51,885 nt of DNA from Clostridium puniceum (GTDB lineage: Bacteria > Bacillota > Clostridia > Clostridiales > Clostridiaceae), in assembly GCF_002006345.1 (NCBI RefSeq), contig NZ_LZZM01000178.1:1-51885 (forward strand), written 5' to 3'. Below the pieces are notes generated by a model. The model saw only the letters and a program-made list of their open reading frames with translations, did no database searches and was not told the DNA's origin. The position numbers and the translations under genes are program-made. The first letter of the stretch is position 1, and every line of letters starts with the position of its first letter. This document shows positions 51,759 to 51,885 of the stretch, in pieces.

Positions 51759-51885
51759 GTGCGACAAGAAGTCGCGTAATACATTGTCGTTAGACTGCCC
51801 CATCCATTCGGGGTAACTCTATCGTGACTAGCGTGAATGGTAACGTTTGGGTTAGAAAGCTCACGAGACAATGTGGAAGTTCGAG
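51759..51885 (+). mobile_element. Group II intron, 5' end (continues outside window)
   Basis: GTGCGAC at 51759 matches the conserved 5' end (GUGYG) of group II introns. GCGAC-AAGAA-GTCGC immediately forms the first small hairpin typical of domain I, and the following GC-rich, structured sequence (GACTGCCCC, GGGGTAAC) is unlike the host. It is in the same orientation as the transposase, as required for splicing. The intron-encoded protein and domains V-VI would be beyond position 51885. Confidence 0.87.

Larger units (their letters stand above)
50399..51885 (+). mobile_element. IS3-family (IS150-like) element, right part outside window
   Basis: The element has the two-gene layout of IS3 elements: orfA with helix-turn-helix domains and orfB with an integrase-type DDE domain. 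The left end is placed at the TG at 50399 because a TGCTCCCTTTATAGTAGACA inverted-repeat-like end begins there, 62 bases before orfA. The right end is not visible, since orfB is interrupted by a group II intron that extends past the window. Confidence 0.8.

Noticed and set aside
1..51885. tRNA or rRNA genes
   Set aside because: No cloverleaf-like GC-rich segments with GTTCRANYC loops were seen in the intergenic regions.

Overview
The window is very AT-rich. Its codon use, ribosome-binding sites (mostly AGGAGG-like) and gene content (ruvA-ruvB-queA-tgt, a BofC-like protein, GPH sugar symporters, clostridial-type repeats) point to a saccharolytic, spore-forming cluster I Clostridium resembling C. 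beijerinckii or C. saccharoperbutylacetonicum. The species call is inference. No rRNA, tRNA or CRISPR array was seen.

1-7.8 kb is a maltodextrin locus. A partial AraC-type regulator (minus strand) faces a malE-malF-malG ABC importer whose upstream region carries three LacI-family palindromes and a cre-like site. A neopullulanase-type GH13 enzyme, a HAD phosphatase and, convergently, a stand-alone glucose-type EIIA follow. No transport ATPase is present, so the importer must borrow one from elsewhere.

7.8-17.6 kb is mixed: a membrane-anchored metallophosphoesterase, an L,D-transpeptidase, a GNAT acetyltransferase pseudogene, an MmcQ/YjbR protein, an unassigned two-module structured RNA ahead of a 975-residue membrane protein, a radical SAM/SPASM protein, an HExxH membrane protein and a BofC-like protein. 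17.9-24.6 kb is core genome: ruvA, ruvB, queA, tgt, an unknown membrane protein and udk. 24.9-29.9 kb holds a heterodimeric ABC exporter divergent from a LysR regulator, with dispersed repeats between them.

30-47.4 kb is a plant-glycan utilisation island. It has two paralogous AraC regulators, a GH43-like enzyme, a GH2 enzyme, an MFS transporter, a GPH symporter and a GH78 alpha-L-rhamnosidase. A 69-bp element recurs at identical length upstream of the GH43 gene, the MFS gene and the GPH gene, and each copy lies near a cre-like site. A 50-bp remnant of a second GH2 gene start upstream of the GPH gene shows that the locus was once duplicated. Two decayed genes (a chemotaxis transducer and a cell-wall-binding protein) lie inside the island.

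47.4-51.9 kb has a second small structured element, a MarR regulator, a 14-TM drug exporter and an IS3-family element whose transposase is interrupted, at its second catalytic Asp motif, by a group II intron that runs off the window.
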